A model generated the notes under the pieces. It was not told the DNA's origin, ran no database searches, and saw only the letters and a program-made list of their open reading frames with translations. 34,458 nucleotides of DNA. Origin: Gammaproteobacteria bacterium. GTDB taxonomy: Bacteria > Pseudomonadota > Gammaproteobacteria > Steroidobacterales > GCA-2729495. The DNA is taken from positions 1 to 34,458 of the forward strand of contig JAJFJS010000130.1 of NCBI GenBank assembly GCA_021773815.1. The letters run 5' to 3'. The position numbers and the translations under genes are program-made. Positions 25,020 to 33,043 of this stretch are shown here, one piece after another (the first letter of the stretch is position 1; each line of letters starts with the position of its first letter).

Positions 25020-26528
25020 ATGAAAGGATTCGGGAAGGTCCTGATCGGTGTCGTCGTCGTGGCGGCGTTTGCCGGCTACGCAATGGTGCAAAATCAGCCG
25101 CCGCAGCTGGCACAGCCGGACTACTACGAGTACTACATCAACCAGGACTCGCGGCCCGAAGGGCGGGTCGGCATTTTCGTCACGCATCTCATCATGCCGG
25201 AGAACTATCGCGAAGAAGACTTCTTCATGATGGCGCGCAAGTCGCTGCAGTACATCCCGTGGCCGATCCGCCGGCTCGTGCAGGCCGACAAGGGCGTCGT
25301 GTTGCTGGACCGGCAGCGGTTTTACGAGTTCGAGGAGTTCACGCCGACGGATCTGGTCGATCACCACGGCAGCAGCATCGATATCGACGGCGTGGCGTAC
25401 ATCGATAAATACCGCAACGGCGAGATAGAGTGGATGCCGCCCGGCGCTCAGCATCTGAGCCACGGTGCGTTTCTGTACAGCGGGCGGCCGGGTGGCGAAA
25501 TGGCGTCGGCGCTGAAGCTCGCCGCCAAGGCGCGCAACTACTATTACGCGCCGGGCGCCGGCTTCTCCGACGGCCGCGTGCCGCACGAGGCAGGCAACCG
25601 GCACATCGTCTACAGCGCGATGGAAAAGATCGAAGCGAAATACGGGGATATCCCGTGGGCCTGGGTCACGGCCGACAACCGGACGCTGGCCCGGCAGGCG
25701 TTGTTTGATTTGCTGGATCAGGGCATCGATACGCTGGTCATCGCCGCGCCGCGTCCCGTCTATTCACACCACGAGGAATTCAACGGCAGCATCAAGCATA
25801 CGATGCACTATTTACACGAATGGCAGGAAGCGAACGATCATAAAGAGATAAAGATGATCATCTCGCCGGAGCTGTCATTCTTCGAGCCGATGTTTGCGAC
25901 GCACCCGGCGATCATTCGCGATAACCTCGCCGATTTCCCCGCGGGGGCATCGGTTAAACTCGTACTGTCGGTGCACGGAATGCCGTGGGACAACGTGCCG
26001 CACGAGGGATGGATCAAGCTGTCGCCGAAGTTTGTCGATCGTGCGGTCGAGGAGGGACGCAAGGTACTCGCGGAGTATCCGTTCGGTCGCACCGAGGTGG
26101 TTCGGTCGCAGGATCACTTTGCGGATTCGCACAGCGATCCGCAGGGCAAATACCTGTCCACCAACCAGGCGTTCTGGGAGGGTATTCGTGACGGCTACGA
26201 TTATGTACTGAATGTGCCGCTCGAGTTCTTCGCCGAGAATACCGATACGATGTTTTTCCATGACATGGCAAACTTCGAGGGTTTCGATGACTACGATGTC
26301 TATCGAACCGTCGAGTACACGGACTGGTCAGAGCCGTATCGCAAGCGCGTCGTTCAGGACGGCACGACCGTGATTTACGGCGGCCTCGCTGCCGGGCACT
26401 TCAGCGATCCGATCATTGAGGCATTCTTCCAGGCGCTGGATTCCATCCTTTCGCAGGACGCAGTATCCCGACAGGCGGAAACGGCGCCCCAGGCGAGTGT
26501 CGCGGCATCAATAACGCAGCATCGGTAA
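25020..26528 (+). CDS. Membrane-anchored ferrochelatase-like protein, copy 2
   Basis: The protein has 502 residues, starting at ATG 25020 with CGGAG about 10 bases upstream. The membrane anchor is VLIGVVVVAAFAGYAMV. It shares the layout of copy 1: EGRVGIFVTHL, the LYPQYS-like AAPRPVYSHHEEFNG, LSVHGMPW with His319, SQDHFAD and VLNVPLEFFAENTDTMFFHDM with Asp409. The His-Asp distance is 90 residues in both copies. The C-terminal tail of about 30 residues (RQAETAPQASVAAS) is not found in copy 1. The two are probably co-transcribed and may form a heterodimer or act on related substrates. A GC-rich hairpin overlaps the stop codon. Confidence 0.6.
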   Translation: MKGFGKVLIGVVVVAAFAGYAMVQNQPPQLAQPDYYEYYINQDSRPEGRVGIFVTHLIMPENYREEDFFMMARKSLQYIPWPIRRLVQADKGVVLLDRQRFYEFEEFTPTDLVDHHGSSIDIDGVAYIDKYRNGEIEWMPPGAQHLSHGAFLYSGRPGGEMASALKLAAKARNYYYAPGAGFSDGRVPHEAGNRHIVYSAMEKIEAKYGDIPWAWVTADNRTLARQALFDLLDQGIDTLVIAAPRPVYSHHEEFNGSIKHTMHYLHEWQEANDHKEIKMIISPELSFFEPMFATHPAIIRDNLADFPAGASVKLVLSVHGMPWDNVPHEGWIKLSPKFVDRAVEEGRKVLAEYPFGRTEVVRSQDHFADSHSDPQGKYLSTNQAFWEGIRDGYDYVLNVPLEFFAENTDTMFFHDMANFEGFDDYDVYRTVEYTDWSEPYRKRVVQDGTTVIYGGLAAGHFSDPIIEAFFQALDSILSQDAVSRQAETAPQASVAASITQHR

Positions 26529-26546
26529 CGGCGTCGCGCCGTTGCC
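26524..26546 (+). terminator. Hairpin overlapping the stop codon of copy 2
   Basis: GGTAACGGCG (26524-26533) pairs with CGCCGTTGCC (26537-26546) around TCG, with one mismatch. The TAA stop lies inside the left arm. No T run follows, so it is a weak terminator candidate or an mRNA end stabiliser. Confidence 0.35.
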
Positions 26547-26770
26547 ATGCAGCGGACACCTGACGTGTTTGCAGTCGCCTGAAGTCACGGTCTGGCGCAT
26601 GTTTCGCCGTGCTCGATACGAACGGTAGGTATCTTTACGGATTGGACCGGTCGGCGAATAATGTGGGACTGTCAACGCAATACTGTGACAGGCATTGTCG
26701 AAAGCGGCGTAATGAATACCGATCCCGGACCATGACCGCCACTGCGTAACACGAAACGGAGACCGCGGTT

Positions 26771-27784
26771 ATGGATATCGATATTATTCTCGAACCGGAT
26801 GTGACGCCGGACCAACTCACCGAGCTCGGCCTGCTGGCCGAAAGCTGCGGCATCAACCGGATCTGGGTGCAGAACTACGCGGCGGCGCGCGACGCCTTCC
26901 TGAGCCTCGTGCCGTTGGCGCTGGCCTCGACGCGCATCAAGCTCGGCATCATGGTTGTCAGTCCCTGGGAGATGCATCCGCTGAAGATGGCCAATGCCCT
27001 GCTGACGCTCAACGAGTACAGCAAGGGCAGGGCGTCGCTGTGCGTCGGCGGCGGCGCTGAGTGGAACGGCATCATGTGCATTCCCGTCGAGCGGCGCGTC
27101 CGCGCGGTCCGCGAGACAACCGAACTGCTCAAGGCCGCCTGCGGCGAGCACAAGGTTACGAATTATCAGGGCGAGATGTACAAGGCCAGCCGATTTTCCG
27201 CCGAGTGGGCGAAAGACACGCCGCCGCTGATCTTCACGGGCGCCGGCCAGGAGCAGATGATCCGGATGAGCACGAAGAAGGCCGACGGCATCGTGCTCAG
27301 CGACGCCGTGCCGGCGTTCGCGGCGCAGGCCATGGGCTTCGTCCGCGAGACGCTGCCCGAGCGCGACGCATCGGTCGGCCCGTTTATCGCGAGCAATTTC
27401 TGGGCATGGCACGTCAAGGCGGACCGCGAGGCGGCGCTGAAGGAGGCGCGGCGCGAGTTGATCATCCGCAGCTGGCTCGGCATGCACCATATCCACACGT
27501 TCATGAATGAAGAAGACAGCTGGTATGTGCAGAAGAATAAGCAACCGTTTATCAATGCGTACCGGGACCGGTCCGGCGATATCAAGGGCGTGCCGCAGCG
27601 AATCATTGATGAATTGATCGAGGGCATCACGACGTCCGGCGACCTGACCGAGATGGACAAGCACATCGCGCGGATCGGGGAATTCAAGGCAGCGGGACTC
27701 GATGAGTTGGCCCTGCGCCTGCACGATGACCCGGCCGATGCGATACCGGTGATCGGTGAGCACATCGTGCCGGCCATGCGCTGA
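26771..27784 (+). CDS. LLM class (luciferase-like) flavin-dependent oxidoreductase, copy 1
   Basis: The 337-residue protein has the luciferase-like TIM-barrel pattern. It starts MDIDIILEPDVTPDQL, then LGLLAESCGINRIWVQNYAAARDAF, RIKLGIMVVSPWEMHPLKMANALLTLNEYSKGRASLCVGGGAEW, PPLIFTGAGQEQMI and KADGIVLSDAVPA. It would use FMN or F420 to reduce or oxygenate a small substrate in the cytoplasm. The ATG at 26771 has CGGAG 9 bases upstream. It lies 242 bases after the chelatase-like pair and 52 bases before its paralogue. No F420-specific residue can be decided by eye. Confidence 0.85.
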   Translation: MDIDIILEPDVTPDQLTELGLLAESCGINRIWVQNYAAARDAFLSLVPLALASTRIKLGIMVVSPWEMHPLKMANALLTLNEYSKGRASLCVGGGAEWNGIMCIPVERRVRAVRETTELLKAACGEHKVTNYQGEMYKASRFSAEWAKDTPPLIFTGAGQEQMIRMSTKKADGIVLSDAVPAFAAQAMGFVRETLPERDASVGPFIASNFWAWHVKADREAALKEARRELIIRSWLGMHHIHTFMNEEDSWYVQKNKQPFINAYRDRSGDIKGVPQRIIDELIEGITTSGDLTEMDKHIARIGEFKAAGLDELALRLHDDPADAIPVIGEHIVPAMR

Positions 27785-27836
27785 GAGCGAAGAGAATCAC
27801 AATACCCGCTGCAAGGCGGACAGGGGACAGCAAGAC

Positions 27837-28847
27837 ATGCAGGTCGATATCGTACTGGAATCGAAGATTGGCCCGGAGCAGTTCAAGGAACTGGGATTGC
27901 TCGCCGAGGAACTGGGGTTTCACGGTATCTGGGTACAGAACTATGCGCGCGCTCCCGATGCCTTTATGACCGCGATGCCGCTCGCGCTGGCCTCGAAGCG
28001 TATTCGGGTCGGTGTGGCCGTGATTTCCGCCTACGAGATGCATCCGTTGAAAATCGCCAACGCGGTGCTGACGCTCAACGAGGCCGCGCAGGGTCGCGCG
28101 AGCGTCGTGCTGGCCGGCGGCGGCGAATGGCCCGGTGTCATGAAGGTGGAGATCGGCAAGCGCGTGGCGCGGCTGCGCGAGGCGCTGGAACTCATCAAGC
28201 TCGCGTTCGGCGACAAGGTCGTCAACTACGACGGCGAGGCCTACAAGGCGCAGGCGTTCACGACGTCGTGGAAGACGCAGTCGCCGCCGCTGCTGTATGC
28301 CGGCACCAACGGCCCGAACATGTCGGTCATGGCGACCGGCATCGCCGATGGCATCATGATGAGTGACGTGCAGCCGACGATGTTCGACTGGACCCTGCCG
28401 ACGCTGAAAAAGGCCCTCGCCGATGCCGGGCCCGCCGCGAAGGACTTTCGCCTGACAAATTTCCTGTCCTGGCACGTCAAGGAAGACCGCGAGGCGTCGC
28501 TGTGGGAGTCGCGGCGCGAGTTGATTATTCGTGCCTGGCTGGAGCCGCAGTGGATCTCGTCGTTCCTGAGCCCCGAGGACGTCGCCACCGTCCGCGCGAA
28601 CGTCTGGCCGTTCCTGACGGCGTTTCGCGCGCGAACCGGGGACATCGAAGGCGTCGATCCGCGCATCGTCGATGCCCTGGTCGAGGGCCTGACGTGTTCC
28701 GGCGACCTCGGCGACCTGGATCGGCATATCGAGCGGCTCAAGAAATACGAGACGGCCGGATTCACGGAGATCGCGCTGGGCCTGCAGGACGATCCCGCCG
28801 ACTCGATGCGGATGCTCGCCGAACGCGTCCTGCCGAAATTTCAGTAG
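27837..28847 (+). CDS. LLM class (luciferase-like) flavin-dependent oxidoreductase, copy 2
   Basis: The 336-residue protein, from ATG 27837 behind AGGGGACAG, is a clear paralogue of the gene before it. It has MQVDIVLESKIGPEQFKELGLLAEELGFHGIWVQNYARAPDAF, the RIRVGVAVISAYEMHPLKIANAVLTLNEAAQGRASVVLAGGGEWPGV block and PPLLYAGTNGPNMSVMA. The shared VQNYA, EMHPLK and GGGxEW motifs show a local duplication. It probably forms an operon with copy 1. The stop is 7 bases from the stop of the convergent aldo/keto reductase gene. The frame is open further upstream to 27756, but only this start has a leader of normal type. Confidence 0.85.
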   Translation: MQVDIVLESKIGPEQFKELGLLAEELGFHGIWVQNYARAPDAFMTAMPLALASKRIRVGVAVISAYEMHPLKIANAVLTLNEAAQGRASVVLAGGGEWPGVMKVEIGKRVARLREALELIKLAFGDKVVNYDGEAYKAQAFTTSWKTQSPPLLYAGTNGPNMSVMATGIADGIMMSDVQPTMFDWTLPTLKKALADAGPAAKDFRLTNFLSWHVKEDREASLWESRRELIIRAWLEPQWISSFLSPEDVATVRANVWPFLTAFRARTGDIEGVDPRIVDALVEGLTCSGDLGDLDRHIERLKKYETAGFTEIALGLQDDPADSMRMLAERVLPKFQ

Positions 28848-28854
28848 GCCGCGC

Positions 28855-29766
28855 TCAGAGCGCGTCGAAGAACGCCTCCTGCTTCTTGCGCAGCGCTGCA
28901 TCCGGCAGCCGCCCGTACGCCGCGCCGATGTTGTCGCGTGCGTGACGAGGCTTGGTCGTGCCCGGGATCGCGCAGGTAACCGCGGGGTGTGAGACGACAT
29001 ATTTCAGCAGGAACTGCGCCCAGCTCCGGCAGTCGAATTCCGCGGCCCAGTCCGGCAGCGGCCGGTCGCCCAGCGCCGAGAACAATCGGCCGCGGCCGAA
29101 CGGCAGGTTGACGAGGACGGCGATGCCCTTGTCGATGGCCAGCGGCAGGATGCGGTCGGCGGCCGCGCGATTGCCGAGCGAATAATTGACCTGGATAAAC
29201 TCGAGCGGTTCGCGCTGCATTAGCGTCAGCATCCGCGGAAAGTCCTCGTCGTGTGACGTCGTGATGCCGATGTAACGGATACGCCCGTCCTGTTGCCACT
29301 CGCGCATCTCCGGCAGCATCGTCTCGGCGCCGCGCATATTGTGCGACTGCACCAGGTCGAGCCGATTCGTCTGCAGTTTTTCGAGCGAATCGCGCATGCG
29401 CTGCAGTCCGCGTTCCCGTTTTTCGAGTTCGACCTTGGTCGCGACGAACAGGTCGTCGCGAATGCCGAGGTCGGCGATGATCGTGCCGAGTGCCTGTTCC
29501 GAGCTGCGGTAGACAGGGGCCGTGTCGATCAGTTCGCCGCCGAGCTCGTGAAACAGGCGCAGCGTCTCGCGCAGCGTCGCCAGATCGTCACCGGTCCGGT
29601 ACCGATTCGTGCCGATGCCGATGACCGGCAGCGTCTCGTCATCGCCGGCCGGGATCGGTTTGCGGATCGGACCGTCTGGCTCCGCCGCCCACGCGTGCTG
29701 GCCGACGCTCAGCGAGACGCCGGCACCGGCGATGATGCGGAGTAGTTGGCGTCGGCGGATATCCAT
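28855..29766 (-). CDS. Tat-exported aldo/keto reductase
   Basis: The 303-residue protein opens with a twin-arginine leader (RRRQLLRIIAGAGVSLSVGQHAWA) and cleavage at HAWA. The (beta/alpha)8 reductase follows: LIDTAPVYRSSE (Asp and Tyr of the catalytic tetrad), FVATKVE (Lys), LVQSHNMRG (His), then IRYIGITTSHDE and FIQVNYSLGNR. The catalytic residues appear intact. It would reduce an aldehyde or ketone with NADPH. The Tat leader suggests periplasmic use with a preloaded cofactor. It converges on the LLM pair. Its start is preceded by the recQ-like 26-base repeat about 50 bases further upstream. Confidence 0.87.
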   Translation of the reverse strand: MDIRRRQLLRIIAGAGVSLSVGQHAWAAEPDGPIRKPIPAGDDETLPVIGIGTNRYRTGDDLATLRETLRLFHELGGELIDTAPVYRSSEQALGTIIADLGIRDDLFVATKVELEKRERGLQRMRDSLEKLQTNRLDLVQSHNMRGAETMLPEMREWQQDGRIRYIGITTSHDEDFPRMLTLMQREPLEFIQVNYSLGNRAAADRILPLAIDKGIAVLVNLPFGRGRLFSALGDRPLPDWAAEFDCRSWAQFLLKYVVSHPAVTCAIPGTTKPRHARDNIGAAYGRLPDAALRKKQEAFFDAL

Positions 29767-29817
29767 GCAGGCATCCTAACACCCGCGACGGGTCTGTCTC
29801 GCGGCGCGGAGTGCGCC

Positions 29818-29843
29818 TACGATGTTGCGTCGCGAATAACGTC
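29818..29843. repeat. Copy of the recQ 3' end (distal direct repeat)
   Basis: TACGATGTTGCGTCGCGAAT and the next six bases match 33022-33047 at 24 of 26 positions. On the minus strand it reads LDVIRDATS followed by TAG, the same as the RecQ C-terminus LDVIRDAAS followed by TAA. It lies alone, with no recQ sequence upstream, so it is the far end of an insertion at the end of recQ or of a duplicated recQ tail. Confidence 0.7.
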
Positions 29844-29854
29844 TAGAGCGGAAA

Positions 29855-29869
29855 TTGGGGTCTGACCCC
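29855..29869. repeat. Isolated GGGGTCTGACCCC palindrome
   Basis: TTGGGGTCTGACCCC at 29855-29869, followed by GTTTTCTTAG, is the same family as the cluster at 128-413. The GATTTTCTTAG following the palindrome at 271-283 is nearly the same, so this may be a decayed copy of the element. Confidence 0.6.
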
Positions 29870-29932
29870 GTTTTCTTAGTCGGATTGCAGCGGTACCGTC
29901 ACTGTCCCGAATTCCGTCGGACGTCGAGTTGC

Positions 29933-30183
29933 TCAATCGAGTCCCATCACAATACGCCAATAGGATTCCACCTCAGCCAGTTCACGGTCGGTCAGGACCG
30001 TCAGTATTTCATCCATGAAACGACGGTTGTCGATGGTTCTCGTCTGATCCAGCATGATGTCGGAATCTGCATCGAGGCGATCGCGCGCTATCAGGCGGTA
30101 ACGCAGCGGCGGCTCTTGCCCGGCTCGGTGCCCTTCCAGGGATTGAAATTGGCGAGATAGATCGCGCCCCGCTTGACCGGCAT
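29933..30183 (-). pseudogene. MazF/PemK-family toxin broken by an internal deletion
   Basis: From ATG 30183 the frame reads MPVKRGAIYLANFNPW, then KGTEPGKSR, the normal start of a MazF/PemK ribonuclease toxin. It then hits a stop within four codons. In a second frame the same stretch continues as PPLRYRLIARDRL and DSDIMLDQTRTIDNRRF and ends LAEVESYWRIVMGLD at 29933, the normal C-terminus of the family. The two parts meet at 30104-30116. About 35-40 central residues that carry the RNA-binding and catalytic core are absent, so this is a deletion with a frame change. The antitoxin gene lies directly upstream with a 6-base gap, as in a normal toxin-antitoxin operon. Confidence 0.8.
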
Positions 30184-30189
30184 TCGACA

Positions 30190-30423
30190 CTACAGCCCAT
30201 CAGCGCTGGCGGCATCGAAGTCGTCAGCCGCCTGTTTAGCCTGGGCGTGCGTCTTGAGAGACGCATCCCGCATTCGCCGCCGCAGCGCCTCGCGCTTCAG
30301 CTCCCGCTCGTAGCTGTGTACCGCATCGCGGATCACGCCGCTGCGGGTGGTCTTCATGCGCCGTGCCAGCCGGGTGAGCAGCGCATCGAAGTCCTGATCG
30401 GCCCTGACAGTGATTGTCTTCAT
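30190..30423 (-). CDS. Ribbon-helix-helix antitoxin
   Basis: The 77-residue protein from ATG 30423 begins MKTITVRADQDFDALLTRLA and continues RRMKTTRSGVIRDAVHSYERELKREAL, the ribbon-helix-helix DNA-binding pattern of CopG/MazE-type antitoxins. The tail is charged and probably bound the toxin. It represses its own operon through a palindrome upstream (30440-30456). The toxin gene downstream is broken, so this antitoxin now stands alone. Confidence 0.82.
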   Translation of the reverse strand: MKTITVRADQDFDALLTRLARRMKTTRSGVIRDAVHSYERELKREALRRRMRDASLKTHAQAKQAADDFDAASADGL

Positions 30424-30439
30424 CGTACTTATATCCGTA

Positions 30440-30456
30440 ATACGTTTTGAACGTAT
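30440..30456. promoter_or_regulatory. Antitoxin operator palindrome
   Basis: ATACGTT and AACGTAT are perfect inverted arms around TTG, 17 bases upstream of the antitoxin start. A TATAAG-like -10 lies between (minus strand). Size and position fit autoregulation by a ribbon-helix-helix antitoxin. Confidence 0.55.
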
Positions 30457-30903
30457 ACAGGGCCGGAAACCGCTGAGCAACCAGCTTCACACAGCAACCC
30501 GATCCACTTTCAGCGCTCAATCACCGGATTCGCGCTCACCGTGGCGTTTCAAGCCCTTTTCCGTGAGTAACTGGCTGGCGGCAGCCCTGAGCAACGAACG
30601 GGCTGAGGCGACTTCGCTGCTCATCGTACTTCTGGCACACCATGCGCCCGACTGCCCGTCCACCGACCGGTAGCTTGTACCGTCTGCGCAACCCGCGCGC
30701 CAGTCCGCTCTATCAATGCGCCCGCTGACCCACGCCGGCACCGTAGTCCACAGCCATAGCGCTGATCTGTGCGCTGACCCGCACCGAAATCTCCCGGCAT
30801 TCAGACTCTCATCGAGAAATCACAGCCTTGCCGACACGCATCCGGCCACGCCAACTCGAAAGAATTTCCTATCCTTTAACCAGGCTCGCACCACTGGTAT
30901 TCT
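30457..30903. other. Intergenic region without a recognisable gene
   Basis: In these 447 bases I see no coding frame with normal codon use, no RNA gene and no further repeat. Base composition is more even than in the neighbouring genes. It may be decayed material of the accessory segment. Confidence 0.4.
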
Positions 30904-32598
30904 TCACTTTCGCGCCGGCAACGCGACCTGTTGGGCACGCCAGTCCTCAAGCAAATTGATACATGAGTCATCCCGCAGGGTTACAAAGCTCGGCTGCCTG
31001 CCCAATTGGCGAGACTGGAACTCAATCCACGGGCCGCCCCGTTCCGCGCACATCGCACGCATCGCGATCGATGCGACCTCCGGTTGCCCCTCGAGCACCA
31101 GTCCGTAGATCTCCCGGTAGCCCGGAATTTCACCAAGGTCTCTGATGTGCTGTGAACTCGCCTTCTCAATATCGCGCAGGGCAAAGATCATTGTCTCGAG
31201 GCGCTTGGTGCTGCCGGGCCGATCCTGAATCTCCTGAACGAGTTGAGGGATCACCTCTGGAGCCTCTGTCCCAATAGCGACAAGAACATCCTGCAATGGG
31301 TTGCCTATGCTCGGATGCTGCGCGAGCAACTTGCCCAGAGCGGGTGACGTTGCGCTCGGCTCATACCAGAAGCAGGGGTCAGCGTGTTGGAACACCGCTT
31401 GAGCGACTGGCGCTCCGGCGCTGGCCAGGGCCCGCACATATGACGCGTAGGTATTCCAGGTGGTCCAATTCTTTTTGCCGGGAATGCACAGGGAAAGCTT
31501 GACCAGGCGTTGGATCATTGCCTCCGGCCCTACCATCGCCAGCGTCCAGCCATCGAACACCCGCAGAAAGTCGTTGGCGGACTGCAGCAAACTCACGTTG
31601 GAGGCGGATCTCGCTTCCCGGCTTGTTTTGTAGATATGAAGGATCCCGAGTACAGGACCCCCTTCTTCTGCAGCGAACTTCGCTGTGGCCGATTCGCCGG
31701 CCACCGTAATCGTGATTGTGCCATCGACGGTTCCGCGCTCGAACGATTGCCGATTCTCTTGTCTGTCCTTGTCCCAGTATGAGTACCCATGAGCCATCCC
31801 GGACGCCTCAACACGAATCGATACCCGGCTTGTCGATGCGCAGTCAGTTTCAGCGACGATGCGCTTGCCGAAGGGCTTGAAGATGTCAGTGATCCGGGCC
31901 GAGATCTGTGTTTCACTGCCTTGCACCAGATCGCCATGGAACTGGATCGTGACACAGTAAGTGTTGTCGGAAGCGGCTCGTTGCTCGAGTTGCCGCAGCT
32001 TCGCAGCCGAGGCGTGGCCCCCGTGTGGGTGCCCCCGGAGGTAGTCCGTGGTGGCTGAGAGGGTGCCGTTCTGCACTGCAATGGCCCAGTCTGCGTCGTC
32101 CTGCCTGAGCAGTGCGTTCGCTTCGACAACCAGCAGGTCTTCAGGACCGAACTGTTCGGTTCGCTGCTTCAGAAACGCCTCGATCTGGGCGCGAGTGCCT
32201 CCCGTGCTTAAGGATACCCAGCGCGTCTGCCATTCCAGTCGGGAAAGCTCCTTGCGTGCCGCCTCGACCTCCTGACCCGCGGTGCCCGGTGCAAGCTGGG
32301 CATATTGCGCGATGAACGCCCGATGCGCTTCTATCGTTCCGACCCGTTGCGTCGCCGCCCAGTCCAGCAGCACAACTTCGCGCAATGCCTCGCCGTAATG
32401 CTCCGGCAACGGCCTGAGCGCCATGTAGGCCGCGTACGCCTCGCGCGTATTCTCGGCCTGTGCCCGGTCCCAGGCTTGGCCTGCCTCGACGCTATCCAGA
32501 GCCATGCTCACAAGTCCACAGCCATTCAGGCAGAGGAGCACGAGCGCCGGCCCTGCGAATCGATTCAGCCTACTGCACCTCGCGTAGCTGATTTGCAC
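30904..32598 (-). CDS. Large lipoprotein of unknown function
   Basis: From GTG 32598 the product has 564 residues (a TTG at 32601 is equally possible; an ATG far upstream at 32721 is unlikely). The leader NRFAGPALVLLCLNGC places the lipobox cysteine at residue 27. Residues about 40-230 are helical, with long charged segments (AYAAYMALRPLPEHYGEAL, TRAQIEAFLKQRTEQ). Residues about 230-350 look beta-rich (YCVTIQFHGDLVQGSETQIS, DGTITITVAGESATAKF). The C-terminal third is helical again and could be HEAT-like. I do not recognise a family. It lies within the segment bracketed by the recQ-end repeats, and its codon use looks less GC-biased than the flanking genes, which suggests transfer. Confidence 0.68.
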   Translation of the reverse strand: MQISYARCSRLNRFAGPALVLLCLNGCGLVSMALDSVEAGQAWDRAQAENTREAYAAYMALRPLPEHYGEALREVVLLDWAATQRVGTIEAHRAFIAQYAQLAPGTAGQEVEAARKELSRLEWQTRWVSLSTGGTRAQIEAFLKQRTEQFGPEDLLVVEANALLRQDDADWAIAVQNGTLSATTDYLRGHPHGGHASAAKLRQLEQRAASDNTYCVTIQFHGDLVQGSETQISARITDIFKPFGKRIVAETDCASTSRVSIRVEASGMAHGYSYWDKDRQENRQSFERGTVDGTITITVAGESATAKFAAEEGGPVLGILHIYKTSREARSASNVSLLQSANDFLRVFDGWTLAMVGPEAMIQRLVKLSLCIPGKKNWTTWNTYASYVRALASAGAPVAQAVFQHADPCFWYEPSATSPALGKLLAQHPSIGNPLQDVLVAIGTEAPEVIPQLVQEIQDRPGSTKRLETMIFALRDIEKASSQHIRDLGEIPGYREIYGLVLEGQPEVASIAMRAMCAERGGPWIEFQSRQLGRQPSFVTLRDDSCINLLEDWRAQQVALPARK

Positions 32599-32689
32599 CA
32601 AAGGTTGCCCCCATTCCTGGAGTAAAAAATAGCCCACATGTTTGTTAGGATTATGTCCCAGATCTCGATGGAATGCGTTCGGTTCTCTG

Positions 32690-33043
32690 GAGGTTCGATT
32701 CTTCGAAAAATTCGAGACCATCGACGATGCGATTGAGAAGGCCGAGATTATCGAGCGCTTCCTGGACTGCGGCGACCTGCACCAGAGTTTTGCCAGAATT
32801 TATTGCAATTAGCGCTGCCCGAGCTGCCGCGCGGCCATGCGCATCATCGCACTGATCGATGATGCCGCCGTCATCGAGCGCATCCTCAAACACCTGAAGG
32901 TCTGGGATCCCGGCCCAGCGCCGATTCGCCCAGCAGGTCGCGATCCGCCGTGGCCCAAGGGTGAGACCTTGGCCATCACGTATCACCCGGGTCCGGTCGC
33001 CCTCGAGGCGCGAGCCCCGGTTACGATGCTGCGTCGCGAATGA
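32690..33043 (+). pseudogene. IS91-like transposase remnant with a large internal deletion
   Basis: One frame reads FFEKFETIDDAIEKAEIIERF, then ERFLDCGDLHQSFARIYC, the N-terminal part of an IS91/ISCR-type transposase, up to a TAG at 32810-32812. The same frame goes on without a shift as CPSCRAAMRIIALIDD and AAVIERILKHLKVWDPG, the C-terminal zinc-motif part of the same type. The central catalytic domain (several hundred residues) is absent. The frame runs on to TGA 33041-33043, where it overlaps the recQ stop on the other strand. Confidence 0.65.

Noticed and set aside
23515-26528. Calling the tandem genes hemH
   Set aside because: They are longer, membrane-anchored, duplicated and have Asp where ferrochelatase has its catalytic Glu.
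26669-26691. Operator CTGTCA...TGACAG upstream of the first LLM gene
   Set aside because: The arms are only six bases with an 11-base spacer, which is not beyond chance.
27684-29000. Long minus-strand open frame across the second LLM gene
   Set aside because: It is an antisense shadow of a well-supported flavin oxidoreductase gene.
30424-30903. Small open frames in the gap next to the antitoxin
   Set aside because: They lack ribosome-binding sites and have no coherent composition or recognisable motif.
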